The position numbers and the translations under genes are program-made. The notes beneath the pieces were generated by a model. It was not told where the DNA came from and searched no databases. It saw nothing but the letters and a program-made list of their open reading frames with translations. A DNA stretch of 64,000 nt from the NCBI GenBank assembly GCA_905221605.1, contig CAJNDS010002001.1, positions 1,255,001 through 1,319,000 on the forward strand. Reading direction: 5' to 3'. Source of the DNA: Symbiodinium natans (taxonomy: Eukaryota > Sar > Dinophyceae > Suessiales > Symbiodiniaceae). Below, piece after piece: positions 44,325 through 57,003 of this stretch (positions are counted from its first letter, which is position 1; every line of letters starts with the position of its first letter).

Positions 44325-45269
44325 CCTAAGCATAACATAATGTGGGCCATAACTACTAATGTGCTAGGTAGGGACAGCTCTTCCGCGTTAGCCGGAGGGG
44401 AGTACTCACCGCGAGGCCCTTGCAAAAGGGACCCAACAAACAAAAAGCATAACGCTCAACCCCGCGACTCAGAATCTGCACAGCCTATTGAAACCTGGAC
44501 CCTAAACCTAAAGCCCACAAGCCAAAACCCTGAGACCCTGAATCCTCAACCCTATGGTGGCCACCCCGAAACATTCCCAGACCCGAAAACCCGAAACCCT
44601 AAAACCCAAGAACGCTGAAGCCATAATCTGTACGACTAACCCTCTCCGGGTCCTCGTTCGCTTGCTTGAAGGGCTCCTCTGCGTGGGGCGACTGTGAACT
44701 GTGAGAGTATACTTAGCAGAGCAGGAAAGCAGGTAGGGTTTACGGTTTAGGGTTAGGGGGGGTTGCTTGTTCCCCTCAATCCTCAGCGTCACCTAACCTC
44801 GGAAACTCTGACACCCAAAAACCCTGCACCCGAAACCCGAACCTCTAAAACGCTGACACCCCAAACCCCACAATCTAAACCACCCAAAACCCCAAAAACC
44901 CTACAACCCTAAAACCCTCAGAATCTTCGAACCCTAAAACGCTAAGACCCTAAAAACCCTAAAAACCTAGAACCCTAAAACCCTAAGACCCTAAAACCCT
45001 AAAACCCTAAAACCCTAAACCCAGAGCCGCTAGACCCTAAACCCTAGACCCCCTAAACCCTAAACCCTCATTAAACCTTAAACCCTAACACCTCTGAAAC
45101 CCCATAAAACCCTAAACCCTGGACCCTAAACCCTAAAACCCTAAAACTCTAAACCCAGACCCCCTAAACCCTAAACCCTAAACCCTAGACCCCCTAAAAC
45201 CTAAACCCTCATTAAACCTTAAACCCTAAAACCTCTCAAACCCTATAAAAACCTAAACCCTGGACCCTA

Positions 45270-45380
45270 AACCCTGGACCGTAAACCCTAAACCCCCTAA
45301 ACCCTAAACCCCCTAGACCCTAAACCCTAAACCCTAAACCCTAAACCCCCCAAAACCCTAAACCCTAAACCCTAAACCCC
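45270..45380 (-). repeat. Telomere-like array, CCCTAAA/CCCCCTAAA
   Basis: Mixed heptamers and longer C-rich forms closing a 500-bp degenerate tract that starts near 44880. Confidence 0.8.
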
Positions 45381-46316
45381 TCAAAGTTCCCAAAAAGACA
45401 CCAAGAAAAGTTCGCCGCCTTGACCACGGCGGAGATGCCCTCCGAGATGCCCGTGGCGATGCTCGCGTACCCCAGGTCCAAGCCTGCTTCTCTCGTTTTG
45501 TTGGGACTTCGGATGTTAGTTTGTTTAGGGTTTAGGGTTTAGGGTTTAGGGTGTAGGGGTGTAGGGGTTTAGGGGGTTAGGGGTTTAGGGGTTTAGGGGT
45601 TTAGGGGATTAGGGGATTAGGGGTTTAGGGCTTAGACGTGGTCCTCGCAAAACCCCAAGCTGCTTTAACTCTAAACTTCCTGACTCATGCGAAAACGTTA
45701 AAGGTAGGCCTGGACAAGCAACCCAAGAATACTGTCAGAAACCCCTTCAGGAATCGGGAAAAAGGCTCTGAATTCCCGCCAAAGGAACCCAAAATCGCCG
45801 GAGGTTCTCCCAATCCGGGCATCTCTTTTTAACGATTCTTTCAAAACCTTTGGATTTGGAAATACAACAAGGCACCGGCATTTAGGTTCCTCCACATGGA
45901 CATGGATAGGGTTAAGGGCTTGAAGGTGGAAGAGTCGGAGTAAGGGCAGCTGCCGCCAAGGCGCCTTCCGTCAGGTTCAGCGCCTTTCGATCACCTGGCT
46001 CTCTTCCGTCGCGCGCTTTTGTTTGTTAGGTCCCAAAGCCGACTTGGTATCCCCTCGGCTCCTCTTTGTTGCCTAACACTTTACCCCAAACCCCTACACC
46101 CTACACCCTAAACCCCAAATCCCTGCACCCTACACCCTAAAACCCTAAACCCTAAACCCCTACACCCTAAACCCCCAACCCCTAAACCCTAAGCCGGATT
46201 GTGCATGTTCATGTGCTGTAGTTATGCCCCTCTTGAGAGCACTTGTAGCCCTAATTATAGCTATCTATGAACCTCCATGTATCTCATGACGAGGACCTCG
46301 GGAGTTTGGGGCGTCT

Positions 46317-46388
46317 TCCTAAACCCTAAACCCCCTAAACCCTAAACCCCCTAAACCCTAAACCCTAAACCCTAAACCCTAAACCCTA
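46317..46388 (-). repeat. Telomere-like array, CCCTAAA
   Basis: About ten units, the first few with extra C. Confidence 0.85.
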
Positions 46389-47935
46389 GGCCCTATATGA
46401 AAGCATAGTGCTCCCAAAATCCAGTTATATGTCGTACTGGGGAGCCCCGGCTGCCCATGGGCTCACCGAGCGAGCTGCCAACTGTGTCCTGGGGTGCAGG
46501 ATTCTCAAGTCTTAGGGTTTTAGGTATTAGGTTTTTTTAGGGGTTTTTAGGGTTTTTAGGGTTTCTTAGGCTTTTTTGGGCTTAGGGTTTAGGGTTTAGG
46601 GTTTAAGGGTTCTCAAGTCTTAGGGTTTAGGGTTTTAGGGGTTGAGGGTCTTAGGGCTGCAGGGTTGTAGAGTTTTAAAGGGCCTTTAGGGGTTTTTGGG
46701 GGGTTTTGGGGTTTCAGGGTTTTAGGGGGTTTAAGGGTTTAGGGGTTCAGAGGCTGGGGTCAGAGGTCAAGGCCTTTAGGTTCGCGGCTTTTGGGGTTTA
46801 GGGTTTAGGGTTTATAAGGGTTAATAGTTTTTTTTGAAGGGTTTGGGATCTATAAATGTGTATCGCTGGAGACGTGAGTGTGGGGTTTCGGCTTTCATTG
46901 GGTTTGGGGTTTTCAGGGTTTGTGTAGGATATAGGATTCAGGGTTTTGAGCTTTTTGGGCTGGGGAGCGGGTGTTTTCCCTGAAGCTCGAGACCTTAAAG
47001 CGGCAATTGGGGGTTCAAGGTTTTGGGTTTCGGGGTTTAGTATGTCGTCGCTTGGGACTGGATTGGTCATGGGTCTTGGGTCTTGGGTCTAGAATTTAGG
47101 GTTTAGCGTTTAGGGTTTCAGCTTTCGGGTTTTAGGGTTAGGGTGCTTAAGGGGCCCCGATAACCCCAAAACCCCCCAAAAGCCCCTAAGACCACCGGAC
47201 GACGTGCCTTGAGAGAGCCCGACACCTTCGCGAAGGAGCCGAGGGCGCCTGGGAGCGTTGAAGGGTCGTGGTGGGTGGTGTGTTGCGGGGGGGTTGGGGG
47301 GGGGGTTCGGGGTTTGGGGTTTGGGGTTTGGGGTTTAGGGTTTGGGGTTTGGGGTTTGGGGTTTAGGGTTTGCGGTTTGGGGTTTAGGGTTTAAGGTTCG
47401 GGTTTAGAAACAGCTTTTGGGCAGGAGCTGGTTGGGGGGAAGGGGTTTGAAGGACAAACTTCCAACAACAAAAGACCTGAACCCAAACATCCCTCAACCT
47501 GAAATAGGACCAGGCCTAATAACCCTAAACCTACCGAACGAGCCCTTGACTCCAAGAAAAGCGAAAACACCACACGCCTCGACCCTAAACACCTGAACCG
47601 CTAAACCTCACCCACCTAAACCCTCCCGTGTCAGCCCCTCCCAAAAACTTCGGGTTCCTAGGAGGGAATGAGGGAATTAACCCCCCCCCCCCCCCCCGCG
47701 CCCCAACAAAAAAAAGGACTGCAAACAACCTGCGCGAACTCCACAGCCGACTCCATTGGCCTCCGAAGATACCCTCGGCAAGGTCAGACACGCCACCTGA
47801 GTTTAGGGTGGAGGGGGGTTTAGGGTTTAGGGGTTTAGGGTCTGGGGTTTAGGGGTTTCGGGTTCAGGGTTCAGCGGCTTAAACGCTGAGGTTTAAAAGG
47901 GTACCTACTCGGCACCTAAGCAATGCGGGGGGGAC

Positions 47936-48193
47936 ATGGTTTTGAGGTCCGAAGTTGTAGAGGATAAGCCATCATCCTTGATGCCTACACCCGCAGGCAA
48001 AGAAGACTCCGCAGTGTCCTGCTCTGTCCCTACTTGCGCAAGCCACGACCTAACTACCCACTTTCGATACATGCGACGCGAACTCACACACGCTGTGCTT
48101 GTGGGCTGCTCTCATGCCAGACGTCCCTGTACATTATGCAGCTTCCAGGAAAAAAAGAGAACCATTCTGAGGGGCCGCCCTGAAAACACCTAA
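47936..48193 (+). CDS. Possible small Cys/His-rich protein or exon
   Basis: 85 residues from an ATG in a non-telomeric island. Several Cys and His residues cluster (SCSVPTCASHDLTTH, then GCSHARRPCTLCSF), loosely recalling a zinc-binding segment, but the spacing matches no family I know. The minus strand is also open here, so chance is a fair alternative. Confidence 0.15.
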   Translation: MVLRSEVVEDKPSSLMPTPAGKEDSAVSCSVPTCASHDLTTHFRYMRRELTHAVLVGCSHARRPCTLCSFQEKKRTILRGRPENT

Positions 48194-50062
48194 GTTAAAT
48201 CCGACAACTGAACACCTGCAATACAATAAAGTCGCCCTGAACCCTAAACCCTAAACCCCAAACCCCAAACCCTAACCCCTAAACCCTACACTCTACACCC
48301 TAAACCCTAAACCCTAAACCCTAAATCCCCAAACCCTGCAACCCACAGCCCTCTGCCCCCCTGAAGAAAGTGTTTAAGGAGGCGACTGCCCAGGCCGGCC
48401 CTCTGGCCAAGCACCTCCGGCTTCCGATTTTTGAGGGTTTAGGGTTTAGGGTTTGGGGTTTAGGGTTTAGGGTTTAGGGCGTTTCGGGTGTTGAGGGTGT
48501 AGCCCGAATGGCTCAAAGTCGTGATTGCCCCACACCCGGGCCGCCCTACCAACTTAGTCCAGGCTTAAGAGCTTCAAGCTGTTGGCCGGGCTGTGGCCTT
48601 GCACTGCGAGGCTGGGTGCGTAGGAGGTCGAAGGTTCATGGCTGTGGTTTGGGTCGCTCGTGCGCGAAATTCGGGGTCAAAATCTGCGACCTGTAAACCT
48701 TACTTAAGCCCTATAAATCCTTTGCCAATACCGGGTACTCTCGGCCCCGTGTGACTTACGGACAGCGGAGAGTTCAGGCTGAGAGTTCTGCAAGCGCCCA
48801 AAAGGTGTGGCTCTTGCTTGGGGCGGCGCGGATCATTGGACGTGCCGCATGGGACGTAAGTCCACGTATGACCTACTTACCGGACTTAGGGTGGGTGGGG
48901 GGGGGTGGGTGGGGGGGGGGGGTGGGGGGGTTGGAAGAACCCTGAACCTCCAGGTAGGGATCATCTGACACTGCCGTCTCTAGGCCCTCGTGACGACAGC
49001 CTCGACTCATCATCATGGCGGCCCTACATGACGAGACTGTTCAGGGAACGGTACAATAACCAAGTTTCAGGTGCATGGGGCTTAGGGTTTAGGGTTTAGG
49101 TTTAGGGTTCAGGGCTGAAGAATTTAGGGTTTATATGTTGTTCGGGTGCACCTCTTCCTTGGTCTTGCTGAAGAAGGACATCACGCCGCTGCCGATCTCA
49201 TCCAACCTCGTTTTGTGACAGCGTCGTAGGCTTAAGGGCTTAGGCGAGCAAGGGTTTTGGGTTCGCCTGGAATGAAGGGATTTTTAGTACCTTCTAGGCC
49301 CTGTATACTTATACCCTTTCAGGGAATCTACAATTATTCCTTCTTTCCCTACCAAGAACCAGTGTGTGGAACCAGGGTGGTATGGGGTTTTTGGTGCTTT
49401 GGGGGCCTCTCAAAGATGTCTCGTAGCACTCGAAGAGTCTCATGGACTTCGGCCCAGAAGGCCACGCCCTACGTAAAAATGGAAATCCCTGAGCCTGTCA
49501 CATGTGCAAGTTCCCCAAAAAAACCCCAAAGCCCTTGAGATAACAGTAATCTGAACACTCAACCCCAAAACACCCTACCCACACCACCCTACAAGACCCC
49601 CCTCATAGCAAGAACTTGTGTCCGAGGTCTTTGAAGGAGGGGGTGATAAGCCTAAGCCCTACCTGGCAAACACGCTCACCGGGGGGTAATCAGCACACGT
49701 GCTACTTTGCATGAAGCCCAAAACACCAGAAGTCCCTGAAAATCCCAGTATGAGCTACTTCTTGCATCCCAAACCCTACTCCCAAAACCTCAGACCCTGA
49801 ACCCTATAACCCCCACAAACCCGATTAAGCCCTCTAAACCTTATAGAAACCCTACAAAAAACCCATTGCACCCCACAAAAACCTATAAAACCTCAGAAAA
49901 CTCCAAAACCCTATATACCCCCCCTGAAGGCCGCATCAGACCCTAAACCCTAAGCCCTAAACCCTAAACCCTAAACCCTAAACAAGGGGGGAAGGAACAC
50001 TGAGCCCGTGGCAAGTTGGCGGGGTCACCGAGAAGCTGCAAGGAGCCGACGACCATGGCCTC

Positions 50063-50228
50063 GGCTTTGGGGCTTTGGGGCTTTGGGGCTTTGGGGCTTT
50101 GGGGCTTTGGGGCTTTGGGGCTTTGGGGCTTTGGGGCTTTGGGGCTTTGGGGCTTTGGGCTCAGGGGCTTTGGGGCTTAGGGGGCTTAGGGGCTTAGGGG
50201 CTTAGGGGCTTCGGGGCTTCGGGGCTTA
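50063..50228 (+). repeat. 8-bp tandem repeat GGGGCTTT
   Basis: About twelve perfect GGGGCTTT units to 50159, then GGGGCTTA and GGGGCTTC variants. The Gly/Leu/Trp/Phe-rich frame across it is not a gene. Confidence 0.9.
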
Positions 50229-51666
50229 GGGTTTACGGTTTAAAAGTTTAGGGTTTAAAAGTTTAGGGCTTGAAAAGTTGAGGGTTTGGTCGGTCTGGGG
50301 TTGGTTTGAATTTCAATCAGGGGTTTAACCATTGAGTCTTTGTGCTTTCAGGGTGTTGGTCTGGGTGCTTTGGGTTTAGTTGGCCTCATTGGACGTTTAT
50401 TGGGCCTGCTTCTGGCTTCTCGTTGGGGTTGCAGGAAGTTGGAGAGGCTACCGGTTAGGTTTTAGGAGGTTGAAATTTTGAGGTTTCGCGGGTCGCCAGG
50501 GGTCTTAGACATCGAAGGATTTTGTAAAGCTTCCCGTGGTTTGAGTACACTCCAACCGGTTTCGGGTTTATAGGGTTTAGGGTTGAGGGTGAGATGGGTC
50601 CTGTTGCTGCCGCATGACCCTGTTCGATGCGGAAAAGAAAGCATGTCCACTACTACAACTACTGCAATGACCGGGAGGGGCTGTCAAACGTGGTCTATGT
50701 GCGAGGCCGCCAGAACGGCGGAGTGTGCGACGAGGACACGCCCGCCATGGCTTTAGGTTTTTGGAGGGCTCCAACCCTAAACCCTGACCCTATACCCTAA
50801 ACCCTAACCCTAAACCCTAAACCCTAAACCCTGAACCCTAAACCCTAACCAAAGGCCGCTACCCAAGCCTTGGAGAGAAGAGGGCATCTGGGGCTTGCTG
50901 AGGGCGGAGCGAACTGCTGGAGGAGCTGCTGTACGTAGTGCCTGCGCGCAGAAGAGCTTCCCCTGGGAACCGGGTTTAGGGTTTAGGGTTTAGGGTTCAG
51001 GGTTTAAGGTTTAGGTTTAGGGGGGCAGTTACATGGTGTCTTCAGATGAGCCCTTAACAGGGGCCCCGTATGTGCCGCTTTTATACCCTAGAAAACCCAA
51101 GGGCCCATACTTCAGAACACTTTAAAGAAGGTGAGGGACCACACCCTTCTAGAGCTGCCTGCCTAAGTCTGCCATCCTACGGCTTCAACACCCGAGCAGC
51201 TAAACCCTACGCCCTCGAAAATGACACATTGCTGCTTAGATTAGAAGCCCTGCCTATATGCAATCCTTAGTCGCTGCCAGGTTCATGTATAGTCAAGGAG
51301 AAGGGCAAAAGATAGGAACACCTAATGAGAGAAGTTATTACGGGTGGTGTCTATTCTCTTCCCTAAGCCCTGAACACTTCTAGGGATGAACCCCAAACCC
51401 TATATACCCTAAACCCTAAACCCTAAACCCTAAACATCCCTAAGCCCTAAACCTCCTCCTTCAGCCGACCCGAAAGACCCTGAGCCCAGGGAGCCAACGG
51501 CTGCCTCATGACCGCGCCCTGAAGCACCGGCAGCACCTCGACCACTCCAGAAGGTTCAGGGGTTTTTGTAGGGATTAGGGTTAGGGTTTAGGGTTTAGGG
51601 TTTAAGGCTAGGGTTTAGGGCTAGGGTTTAGGGTAAAAGGGTTTAGGGTTTAGGGTTTAAGGTTTC

Positions 51667-51725
51667 GGGTAAAAGGGTTTAGGGCTAAAGGGTTCTAAGG
51701 CTTCAAAAGGGCTTCATGGTCTGAG
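51667..51725 (+). repeat. 59-bp direct repeat, left copy
   Basis: Starts GGGTAAAAGGGTTTAGGG and ends GGGCTTCATGGTCTGAG. It matches 52268-52326 at about 55 of 59 positions. The two copies enclose the ~540-bp non-telomeric segment with the possible membrane-protein exon. Confidence 0.85.
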
Positions 51726-52136
51726 ATTCAGGGCGGAAGCCCGGAAATTGGTTGTCTGACTTGTCTTTCCTCCCTCCGGAGGGGATTGCCAGACACAAAT
51801 AGCCGGAGCGTGGTCCTCGCCTTCGTCCGACTTCTTCTCTCCCTTCTGTGCTTTGCAGGTTCTTTCGTAGGCCGGGGAATTGTAGCCAAGCCCAATGGCC
51901 AGGAAGCCAACCACACCAACCACAAACCAACGCATGCACTGATATCCAGACTCACCAGAGCGGCTCTTAGGGAAACCACCTCCACACGGGTACAGTGGCC
52001 CCCAGTAGGCACCAAAAAAGCCAGACTCCAGAGGAGCAGCTCTAAGGAAACCCACCTCCCAAAGGGTACAGTGGGGTCCAGAAAAGAATATGTGCAAGGC
52101 CAGGACCAATCCAGTTGGCTGAGTCAACAGCAGCAA
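51714..52136 (-). CDS. Possible exon with a membrane segment, product unknown
   Basis: Open frame of about 140 residues with no ATG start; the same frame runs open further upstream to about 52190. Two adjacent ~25-residue stretches are related (GPHCTLWEVGF with LESGF; GPLYPCGGGF with GESGY). They are followed by a clear membrane-type segment WFVVGVVGFLAIGLGY and a charged tail EKKSDEGEDHAP. Nothing telomere-like lies inside. It could be an exon of a small membrane protein or a decayed gene captured between direct repeats (see the 59-bp repeat). The family is not recognised. Confidence 0.3.
   Translation of the reverse strand: MLLLTQPTGLVLALHIFFSGPHCTLWEVGFLRAAPLESGFFGAYWGPLYPCGGGFPKSRSGESGYQCMRWFVVGVVGFLAIGLGYNSPAYERTCKAQKGEKKSDEGEDHAPAICVWQSPPEGGKTSQTTNFRASALNLRP
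51946..52081. repeat. Imperfect tandem duplication, 75-bp period
   Basis: Copies at 51946-52005 and 52021-52081 share CCAGACTC, AGAG, GCTCT, GGAAAC, CACCTCC, GGGTACAGTGG and CCAG, with small indels that shift the reading phase between copies. It explains the internal similarity of the overlapping minus-strand frame. Confidence 0.75.
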
Positions 52137-52267
52137 GTGGCGTCCAATGGCGATTAGGGTGGGGTCCTCTCGACAGGGTTGGTCAGGTTCTTAATGGGAC
52201 CACAAGGGAAACTTCCAAAAGAGACCTGAGCCAACGCCTGGGTCAAAGGGTTTAGGGTTTAGGTTTA

Positions 52268-52326
52268 GGGTAAACGGGTTTAGGGCTAAAGGGTTTTAAG
52301 GCTTTATAAGGGCTTCATGGTCTGAG
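52268..52326 (+). repeat. 59-bp direct repeat, right copy
   Basis: Right partner of 51667-51725, in the same orientation. Confidence 0.85.
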
Positions 52327-53093
52327 GGTTTAGGCCCGAGGCCCTCAAAGGCCCGGAGTCCAGAGCCCACTTCGAAAGACCCACGCCGGTTGCAAGCCTC
52401 GGGGATGTAAGGTGGTTTGGGGTTTAGGGTTTAGGGTTTGGGGTGTAGGGTAACACGAGCGAAAACCCTCAACCCGATTCCACAATGCGAAGCTTCAAGA
52501 CTGAAACACAGGCGAGGCGCCGCAGAGGCATCAGTGATCAGCAGGGGGCTAAACCTGGCCAGCTTTCTTGCTTCGGTTGAGGGTTTAGGGTTTAGGGTTT
52601 AGGTTTAGGAGCTTATGGGCTTCGTGATGTAGGGTTGTAGAGGAGTTTAGGGGGTTTCTGGGTGCTGGGGGGTATGGGTGGTCCGGAGGTTTGGCGAGGT
52701 ACTTGGGGACGTTGCTATACAAGGTCGTCAGGCGTGAGGTTCCTTGTTCTTTTTTGGGGGGTTTAGGATTTTGCAGGCCTAGGGCTTTGTGTTGCATGTA
52801 AGGGCACGAGGGGTTGCGGGGTTTGTAGGCTTTGGGGCTATATGGGGTGACAGTTCAAGGGTGTGGTCAGAAGATCCCAAAGGAGCATGTGAACATCGAA
52901 AAAAACAGCCTGCCACCCTCACAGCCTCATGCCTAAGACCTAACCTCCAACGACCTTAAACCCTAAGAACCTAAACACCGTCACACCCTAACCTAACACC
53001 CAAACACATTCACACCCTAACCTCCCACCCCTTGAAAGCACTCAAGCGCCTAAACCCTAAGCCTCCCGACGCCCCGACTCCCAAAACCCTAAA

Positions 53094-53265
53094 CCCTAAA
53101 ACCCTAAACCCTAAACCCTAAGCCCTAAGCCCTAAGCCCTAAGCCCTAAACCCTAAACCCTAATTCAACCCTAAATCCTGAACCCTGAACCCTGAACCCT
53201 GAACCGTAAACCCTAAACCCTAAACCCTAAACCCTAAACCCTAAACCCTAAACCCTAAACCCCCC
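53094..53265 (-). repeat. Telomere-like array with CCCTAAG and CCCTGAA blocks
   Basis: Blocks of CCCTAAG (about five), CCCTGAA (about four) and nine exact CCCTAAA units. Confidence 0.9.
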
Positions 53266-54516
53266 AAAGCTCATCGGGTTGCCTGAAGCGGGGGTTCGTG
53301 TCGGCGAAAGAGGCACCCAAGCCTGTGCACTCCACCCCCTTCTCCGAGAGCACCCGGTTTAAACCCTAAAGCACAAATAAGGTTTAGGGTTTAGGGTTCG
53401 GGGTTAAGGGGTTAGGGGTTGGGGTTTGGGGTTTGGGGTTTAGGGGTTGGGGTTTGGGGTTTAGGGTTTAGGGTTCGCCAACACAGAGGAAGATCCAAAC
53501 CGCAACTTCCCCTTCTCAGGGTCATAGGGTTCAGCGCTTGGGGTTCCACGGCGTTTTTTTGGTACTGGGTTGGCATTAGGTACGTGGCGCAACCGCCTTG
53601 CAGGTGTGAAACATGTAACCCTGACTTTCCAAGGCTTAGGTCTAGGGTTTGGGATTTGGCTTGCAGGGTTTGGGGTTTAGGGCTCCTGGGTTCAGGGCTT
53701 ATCCTACTTGTACTTCAACCCTGCCAGAAAACCTACTTGCTGAGTCCCTCAAACCAGACACCAACTGACTAAGTCCCCGGACCCTTCAAGAAAGCAGTGA
53801 TGAGGCTTAGGGTTCAGGGCTTTTGGGTTTCATCGGCTTGGGGGTTTTGGCTTTTTGGGTTCGGGTTCAGAGATGACACGACCAGCTTGAGAATTTCCAT
53901 GGTATGTGGGACAGCACGGGGTTCTCGAGGCGATCACGTATTTCCGTTCAGCAGGTCGTGTCCCACGCGCACCCGTCGCCTTCCATGATGGAAGCAAGGA
54001 CCCGGACTTGGGTACTTTCGCAGGTCCTCAAGGCATGCAGGTGTTCGAGGCGCGAGAACTTGGCCCTCGTCCCCGTCTGCGATGAGAAATTTGGGGGGCT
54101 TTCCCTTCCGGCATGCCCTCAATCTTGCTTGACATCGAAACTTGACATTTGTTGGGTTGCCTCCCAGTCCCCCATAGTCCCCACACCCCAACCCCGAATT
54201 CGACCCCCAAACGGGCCTCACGCCATTTAAACGATTTTAACCCCAATCACTCAACGACAAAAACCCTAGCGGGTGTAGGGTTTCATCCCCTCAGCCCTAA
54301 ACCCCAAACAGTGCTTTGAGCCTCTTAACTTCAATTCTTGCGGCTGGAGGGCGATTCATGATCGAGGGACTTCAAGGTCCCAACACTTAGGGCTTACGGG
54401 TTGTCGGCGTCAGGGTACTCTCTTCTGGAGAGAGGGGTCTAGGTTTTAGGTTTTAGGGTGTAGGGTTGAGGGTTGAGGGTTTAGGGTTACGGTTGTCTAG
54501 GGTCTCGGGTCGAGGG

Positions 54517-54668
54517 TCTAGGGTCTAGGGTCTAGGGTCTAGGGTCTAGGGTCTAGGGTCTAGGGTCTAGGGTCTATCTAGGGTTTAGGGTTTAGGGTTT
54601 AGGGTTTAGGGTTTAGGGTTTAGGGTGTAGGGTCTAGGGTGTAGGGTCTAGGGTTTAGGGTTTAGGGC
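54517..54668 (+). repeat. TCTAGGG array joined to a TTTAGGG array
   Basis: Eight to nine TCTAGGG units (54517-54576), then about seven TTTAGGG units and mixed TGTAGGG/TCTAGGG to 54668. Confidence 0.9.
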
Positions 54669-55599
54669 TGCAGCTTTTTGGGGGGCTCTGGGGCTTGCGG
54701 CTTTAAGCCGCAGGCGGTGTGAGCCCTCAACCGGCCTTAGCCCCAAAGACATAAGCATGAAGCTACCATAAACCCTCAACCCTCAACCCTAAGACCTAAA
54801 CCCTAAACCCTAAATCCTAAACCCTTTGTGGCTTGCATTTCGTGCTTGATACAGTTCTTGGGGGGCCTTGACCTTCTCAACTGGCAAGTGCCTTGCGTGT
54901 TTTGTTTGGGGAGGTTTGGGCGTTTACCAAGTTTGGGGGTTTGGCAAGTTTAGGGGTTGAGGGTTGAGGAGCTTGCGGGTTGGGAGGCCTTAGGGATTCG
55001 AGGTCAGGGTTCCGACAGAGGCCCTGGCGGGCAAAGAACTCGATCAGAGGGCGCAGAGCGCCAAATCGTGAGCAGCTCTTCCTGGCATTGGGGCCTAAAC
55101 CCTAAACCCTAATCCCTAAACCCTAAACCCGAAAACCCGCAGCCACGTCGGGCAATACGCTCCTGGTACCGTTCCCGACGTACCCTTAGCGCAAAACCCA
55201 AGCCGCAAACCAACAACCCCCAACCCACGCTTGATGTATGCAAGGATTACTCATTATCTGCTCATTATAAGGGGATAATCCGGGTGGTTATTTCGGCCGC
55301 TGTATTACAAGTACGTAGGCTTCAAAATCCTCTTGCATTGCCTCGAAGAAGTGTGCATCTAGACCCTAAACAAGAAAACCGAAGCCCCTGCAAAGACCCT
55401 GAACCCTAAACCTTAAATTAAGGGTACTTCGAAAAAGGAACTCATATAGCTCTCTAAACTAAGTTCCTCAACAATCTCCAATCTACGGCTTCGCAAAAGA
55501 AAAGGGACCGGTTTAAGGTTAAGTCCCCAGCTCAAAACACTTAAAACCCATAAGCCCAACAGGAACCACAAAAGGGAGCTTGATGCCAGCCCCCCCCCC

Positions 55600-55745
55600 C
55601 CAAAAAAAATGTAAAAATAAGAACATAAACGATAAGAATAAGAATACGAATCGTTATGATAATCGTAATGTATGCACAATGAATAAATAGATTTCTTGAA
55701 AGAAATATTTGTATATATATATATATATATATATACAACAAATAT
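55600..55745. repeat. AT-rich tract with (TA) run
   Basis: AATAAGAATACGAAT-like DNA followed by about eleven TA dinucleotides at 55712-55733. The Tyr/Ile-rich minus-strand frame over it is not credible. Confidence 0.8.
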
Positions 55746-55870
55746 GCAAACAAAATAACTAAGCCCTGATAGCCCTACGGCCTGAGCTGCGAGGCCATGT
55801 TCGCTGAGTCCACATCGTCCTCCGTGTCGAGGCTGGCGGCCTCCCAGCTTGAGCTCTAGGCTTATCAAGA

Positions 55871-55921
55871 GGGTTTAGGGTTTAGGGTTTAGGGTTTAGG
55901 GTTTAGGGTTTAGGGTTTAGG
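55871..55921 (+). repeat. Telomere-like array (TTTAGGG)7
   Basis: Seven exact units. Confidence 0.9.
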
Positions 55922-56716
55922 GGGGTATGCAACCTTGGTTCCCTAATACTGCTACTCCCTAGGTACCTACAGTACCCCCTTGAACCCCCCCCCCCCCCCC
56001 CCGCTAGAGGATTGGGACGTCGGAGGGGTGGAGGGTGGGGGGCCTTCACCTAGGGTATTTAGGGTTGAGGGGGAACCTATAACCCAGAAAACCCTAAACC
56101 CGGAATCCCTAAACTTCAGATGAACCTAAACCCCTTAAACCCCTAAACCCCTAAATGCCTAAATCTGTAACTCCCAAAACCCAAAATGAACCCTAAACCC
56201 CCTAAACCCCTGAATCCCTCAACCCGAAATCCCAAAACCCCAAAACCCCCTAAATCCCTAAATCCCTAAACCCCACAAGAACCCTAACCCCCCCTAAATC
56301 CCTAAATCCCTAAACCCCACATGAACCCTAACTCCCCCTTCATCCCTACATCCTTAAACCTTGTTCCCTAACCCCAAACAAACCCCAAAGGCCCCTCTAA
56401 GGACCCCCCAAGCTTCGCTTGCCTTGATTTGGTCGCCTCTGCGGCGCGTCAGGCGCATCTCCTGGGATTCAACTTTTTGGAGATAAAGTCTTGAGGGCTC
56501 TAAGGGATTAGGGTTTTAGGGATGGATTTGGGAGGGTTTTCGGGATTTTTGGGGACTTTAGGGCTCTAAGGGATTTGGGGGTTATAGGGATTTTGGGGGA
56601 TTTTGGGGGGTTTCAGGGCTTCGGGTTTTGGGTTTAGGGGGGGTGGTGTGTGGGACTTTTTGGGGGGTTGGGGCTTGGGTGCTTTTGGGGTTTGCTTGTT
56701 CTTGTTCTCTTTTTTG

Positions 56717-56761
56717 GGTTTAGGGTTTAGGGTTTAGGGTTTAGGGTTTAGGGTTTAGGGC
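56717..56761 (+). repeat. Telomere-like array (TTTAGGG)6
   Basis: Six exact units. Confidence 0.9.
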
Positions 56762-57003
56762 GTGATGGACCCAGGGTGAAACCCAGGCACGTGAGAACCC
56801 TGGAGCCTCTTGCAACCCACAACTTCCGAAAGCCGTTTCGTGGAGCAACCCTAAACCCCTAAACCTTCAACCCTAAACCCTGAACCCCAAACCCTAAACC
56901 CTAAACCCGAAACCCTAAACCCCAAACCCCGAACCCGAAACCCGAAACCCTAAACCCTAAACTCCCTTCACAGCAGGATTCTTAGGATACTTCTCAAAAG
57001 ACC

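Larger units (their letters stand above)
41524..51666. other. Non-genic spacer after the LINE
   Basis: Telomere-derived DNA with islands at 42170-42310 (GC-rich), 42650-42910, 43260-43380, 44040-44480, 45660-46070, 47900-48230, 48500-49060, 49270-49500 and 50300-50720. TA repeat at 44291-44325. No convincing gene. Confidence 0.55.
52327..57003. other. Non-genic spacer
   Basis: Islands at 53480-53640, 53870-54170, 54840-55060, 55140-55350 and 55430-55860. The 53904-54230 stretch is open on both strands and has no recognisable domain. Everything else is telomere-derived. Confidence 0.55.

Noticed and set aside
50008-50205. Gly/Leu/Trp/Phe repeat protein
   Set aside because: Translation of the GGGGCTTT octamer array.
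55413-55868. 151-residue minus-strand frame with Tyr/Ile run
   Set aside because: Its centre is translated TA and AT-rich simple repeat; no consistent coding signal on either side.
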